The notes beneath the pieces are model-generated. The model ran no database searches. It was not told where the DNA came from and saw only the letters and a program-made list of their open reading frames with translations. From the NCBI GenBank assembly GCA_049889655.1, contig JBMHCY010000109.1, positions 1 through 8,461 of the forward strand: DNA of 8,461 nucleotides, in the 5' to 3' direction. The stretch is from UBA1172 sp049889655 (lineage in GTDB: Bacteria; Pseudomonadota; Alphaproteobacteria; Puniceispirillales; UBA1172). Shown in pieces: positions 6,518 to 8,461 of this stretch. Numbering within the stretch: the first letter of the stretch is position 1; each line of letters starts with the position of its first letter. A program made the position numbers and the translations under genes.

Positions 6518-7878
6518 ATTGTAGCGATCCGCTCCCGGATTGTATTCGCACCGAGGGCGACGACGATCAGGATAATATCGGGGGCCTGTTTTGTGCCGGT
6601 CAGGGCAATCCGCAGCACCGGGCCGATATCCCTCATCTTGAGGCCTGCACCCTCCAGCCAGGCATTAAGCCAGGCCTTGACGGTATCGTAATCGGAAAGA
6701 TCGTCGGGCAGTGCCTCTGCCAGGGCAGTCAGTCGGGAGACAGCTGTTTCGTCGATCATTGCAGCAGCGGCTTCATCCGGGGCAGGGGCGGTGTCGCCGG
6801 TGGCAAAGGCCGCCATCGCCGGCAGATCGGTGATCACCTGTGCCCGTTCGGCAAAGGCCGGGGCAAGGATTTCAAGCCGTTTGCGGATTTCCTCATTCTG
6901 TTCCGCGCCTTCACCCATCAGGGCAACGAGGCGGTCCAGTGGCAGTTGGCGCAGATAATGGCTGTTGAGCGCAGTCAGTTTGTCCATATCAAAGCGGGCT
7001 GCGGATTTGCCGATGGCATCAAGATCGAACCAGCCGATCGCCTGCTCGCGGCTGATAATTTCCTCATCCCCGTGGCTCCAGCCGAGCCGCAGCAGGTAGT
7101 TGCACATCGCCTCGGGCAGGAACCCCATATCGCGATAGGCAGTGGCCGACAGCGCCCCGTGCCGTTTCGACAGTTTCGCCCCGTCAGCCCCGTGGATCAG
7201 TGGGATATGGGCGTATTGCGGCACAGGCCAGCCCATCGCCTCGATGATCTTTATCTGGCGGAAGGCATTGTTGAGGTGGTCATCCCCGCGGATCACATGG
7301 GTGACGCCCATATCGTGGTCATCGACAACCACAGCCAGCATATAAGTCGGCGTACCGTCACCGCGCAGCATGACAAGATCATCGAGGGCATCATGGCTGA
7401 CCGTGACATCGCCCTGAACAGCATCACGGATCGTTGTCTCGCCCTCAAGCGGCGTCTTTAGCCGGACAGTGAAGGGCAGATCGGGGGCATCGGCCGGGTT
7501 GGCATCCCGCCAGGGGCTGAGGATCCGGGTGCCGGAAGCCCGGGCTTCGGCGCGCATGGTGCTCAGCTCGTCGGGGGTCAGATAGCAGCGATAGGCATGA
7601 CCGGCAGCCAGCAGGGCGTTGGCAACCTCAACATGGCGTTCGGCCTGCGCAGATTGGCTGACCGCGTCTCCATCCCCTTCAAGACCGAGCCATTGCAGGC
7701 CTTCATGGATCGCCGCCACAGCTTCCGGGGTGGACCGCTCACGATCTGTATCCTCGATCCGGAGCCGATACTGACCACCGTGATGCCGGGCGAAAAGATA
7801 GTTGAACAAGGCCGTTCGCGCGCCGCCAATATGCAGGAAACCTGTCGGGGAGGGGGCAAATCTTGTGACAACGCTCAT
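6508..7878 (-). CDS. gltX: Glutamyl-tRNA synthetase GltX
   Basis: This class I aminoacyl-tRNA synthetase charges tRNA-Glu with glutamate. The 456-residue product shows RFAPSPTGFLHIGGARTALF near the N-terminus, with the HIGH-type motif HIGG at 16-19, and a KMSKS-type motif KLSKRHG at 235-241. Between them are IEDTDRERST and the IRGDDHLNNAFRQ segment typical of bacterial GluRS. The all-helical anticodon-binding domain occupies about 290-456 and ends with the family pattern near LRIALTG. The cysteine cluster of the E. coli zinc site is not apparent (CYLTPDEL at 98-105), as in many GluRS enzymes. Alphaproteobacteria often carry two gltX copies, one able to make Glu-tRNA-Gln for GatCAB. The sequence alone does not show which type this is. 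On the - strand an AAGG lies 10 nt before the ATG. Confidence 0.96.
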   Translation of the reverse strand: MSVVTRFAPSPTGFLHIGGARTALFNYLFARHHGGQYRLRIEDTDRERSTPEAVAAIHEGLQWLGLEGDGDAVSQSAQAERHVEVANALLAAGHAYRCYLTPDELSTMRAEARASGTRILSPWRDANPADAPDLPFTVRLKTPLEGETTIRDAVQGDVTVSHDALDDLVMLRGDGTPTYMLAVVVDDHDMGVTHVIRGDDHLNNAFRQIKIIEAMGWPVPQYAHIPLIHGADGAKLSKRHGALSATAYRDMGFLPEAMCNYLLRLGWSHGDEEIISREQAIGWFDLDAIGKSAARFDMDKLTALNSHYLRQLPLDRLVALMGEGAEQNEEIRKRLEILAPAFAERAQVITDLPAMAAFATGDTAPAPDEAAAAMIDETAVSRLTALAEALPDDLSDYDTVKAWLNAWLEGAGLKMRDIGPVLRIALTGTKQAPDIILIVVALGANTIRERIATICK

Positions 7879-7896
7879 GAATTATTAACCTTTTTT

Positions 7897-7935
7897 CGTC
7901 ATGCTGATTCTGGGAGCCCGTATTTAGCATGAACG
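7897..7935. repeat. Inverted repeat spanning the comEC start in the gltX-comEC gap
   Basis: TCATGCT (7899-7905) and AGCATGA (7926-7932) are perfect inverted repeats of 7 bp with 20 nt between them. Allowing one bulged base extends the arms to CGTCATGCT and AGCATGAACG. The right arm includes the comEC ATG (7929-7931), and the enclosed bases contain its only ribosome-binding-like GGGAG (7912-7916). It could be a protein-binding site shared by the two divergent genes or an RNA hairpin over the comEC start. Chance occurrence is possible. Confidence 0.4.
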
Positions 7936-8461
7936 ACAGCCGGAAAACAGCATCAAATCCCCTGCCGCAGAATCCCCCGCCTCGAAAGCGGTTGCCGCGG
8001 CAATGGAGCTTGACGGCAGTGACCATCCTGATCATTGGCCTTGCCATAGGGCAGACTTTCCCCCATGCGGTTGAGACCGGCGGGCTCATCATGCTTGCAG
8101 GGTTGATGACACTGCCAGCCTGGCGGTGGATTGCGCTGATGCCCGGGGTCACGCTCGGGATGATCTTTCTGGGGCTGGCGATTATCCATGGCAGCCAGCC
8201 TTTTGCCGAAAAGCCGCCGCCGGAACCGACTGGCCGGATTGATGCCACTGGCACCGTCACCATGGCTGAGGCAATGACGCGGGGGCGGCAGCGGTTGCGC
8301 TTCACCCCTGATGAGGGGGTCGGGGCTGACTGGCGGCTTATTCTGCCGCGGCGGTTCGTGCCGGTTGAGCCCGGGGATCGCCTCGCCATCAACGCCCGGC
8401 TCGAGCCGCCATTGCCGCAGTTGCTCCCCGGTGGTTTTGATTTTACCGCCCATGCCCGCAA
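7929..8461 (+). CDS. comEC: ComEC/Rec2-family DNA uptake channel protein, N-terminal part (3' end outside window)
   Basis: An open frame runs from the ATG at 7929 to the right edge, giving 177 complete codons. ComEC is the inner-membrane channel that carries single-stranded DNA into the cytoplasm during natural transformation. A basic, proline-rich N-terminus is followed by hydrophobic segments at about 28-43, 51-63 and 67-87. A soluble domain follows, with the DUF4131-type pattern VEPGDRLAINARLEPP (146-161) and the highly characteristic PGGFDFTAHAR (167-177). The competence core and the metallo-beta-lactamase-like domain would lie beyond the window. An in-frame TGA at 7905 rules out upstream starts, and 7929 is the only ATG that covers the N-terminus. 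The GGGAG at 7912 has a long 12-nt spacer. Placement beside gltX is usual in alphaproteobacteria, where lexA often follows. Many carriers are not known to be transformable. Confidence 0.85.
   Translation, partial: MNDSRKTASNPLPQNPPPRKRLPRQWSLTAVTILIIGLAIGQTFPHAVETGGLIMLAGLMTLPAWRWIALMPGVTLGMIFLGLAIIHGSQPFAEKPPPEPTGRIDATGTVTMAEAMTRGRQRLRFTPDEGVGADWRLILPRRFVPVEPGDRLAINARLEPPLPQLLPGGFDFTAHAR

Noticed and set aside
7879..7928. Standard sigma-70 promoters for gltX or comEC in the gap
   Set aside because: TATTTA and TAATAA -10-like strings exist, but no matching -35 box lies at 16-18 nt, and the resulting leaders would be too short.
7739..8461. Open frame on the - strand reaching the right edge, opposite comEC and the gltX start
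   Set aside because: It overlaps both gltX and the + strand frame with clear ComEC motifs (PGDRL, PGGFDF), and it shows no recognisable domain.

Overview
The window looks like core chromosome from an alphaproteobacterium. It has moderately high GC, densely packed genes, LpxI rather than LpxH as the UDP-diacylglucosamine hydrolase, and a gene order typical of that class: bamA, skp/ompH, lpxD, fabZ, lpxA, lpxI, lpxB, then gltA, gltX and comEC. GANTC, the target of the CcrM methyltransferase of this class, is rare by my reading (nine sites). I cannot name a genus from sequence alone.

Left block (1..5132, + strand): an outer-membrane biogenesis operon. It begins with the 3' end of bamA (outer-membrane beta-barrel insertase). 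Next come a Skp/OmpH periplasmic chaperone, lpxD, fabZ, lpxA, lpxI and lpxB. Junctions are overlapping, abutting or 1 nt apart, which suggests one mRNA with translational coupling. LpxA, LpxD, LpxI and LpxB cover the first, third, fourth and fifth steps of lipid A synthesis. LpxC and LpxK are not in the window. FabZ uses the same (R)-3-hydroxyacyl-ACP pool that LpxA and LpxD draw on.

Right block (5129..7878, - strand): gltX (glutamyl-tRNA synthetase) followed by gltA (type II citrate synthase). They are separated by 74 nt that probably carries a gltA promoter. gltA converges on lpxB, and the two stop codons overlap within one CTAG. There is no intergenic space for a terminator, but a perfect 10-bp-stem hairpin lies inside the last codons of lpxB (5074..5098) and may terminate transcription from one or both sides.

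Far right (7929..8461, + strand): the start of a divergently transcribed comEC/rec2 DNA-uptake channel gene, cut by the window edge. The 50-nt gap between gltX and comEC contains an inverted repeat whose right arm includes the comEC start codon.

I see no mobile element, CRISPR array, tRNA or rRNA, and no evidence of a new multi-gene system. The points of interest are small: the terminator embedded in coding sequence, the comEC start inverted repeat, a His-to-Lys change in LpxA, an Asp-to-Ile change in LpxD, and scarce GANTC sites. No gene-free stretch exceeds 74 nt.
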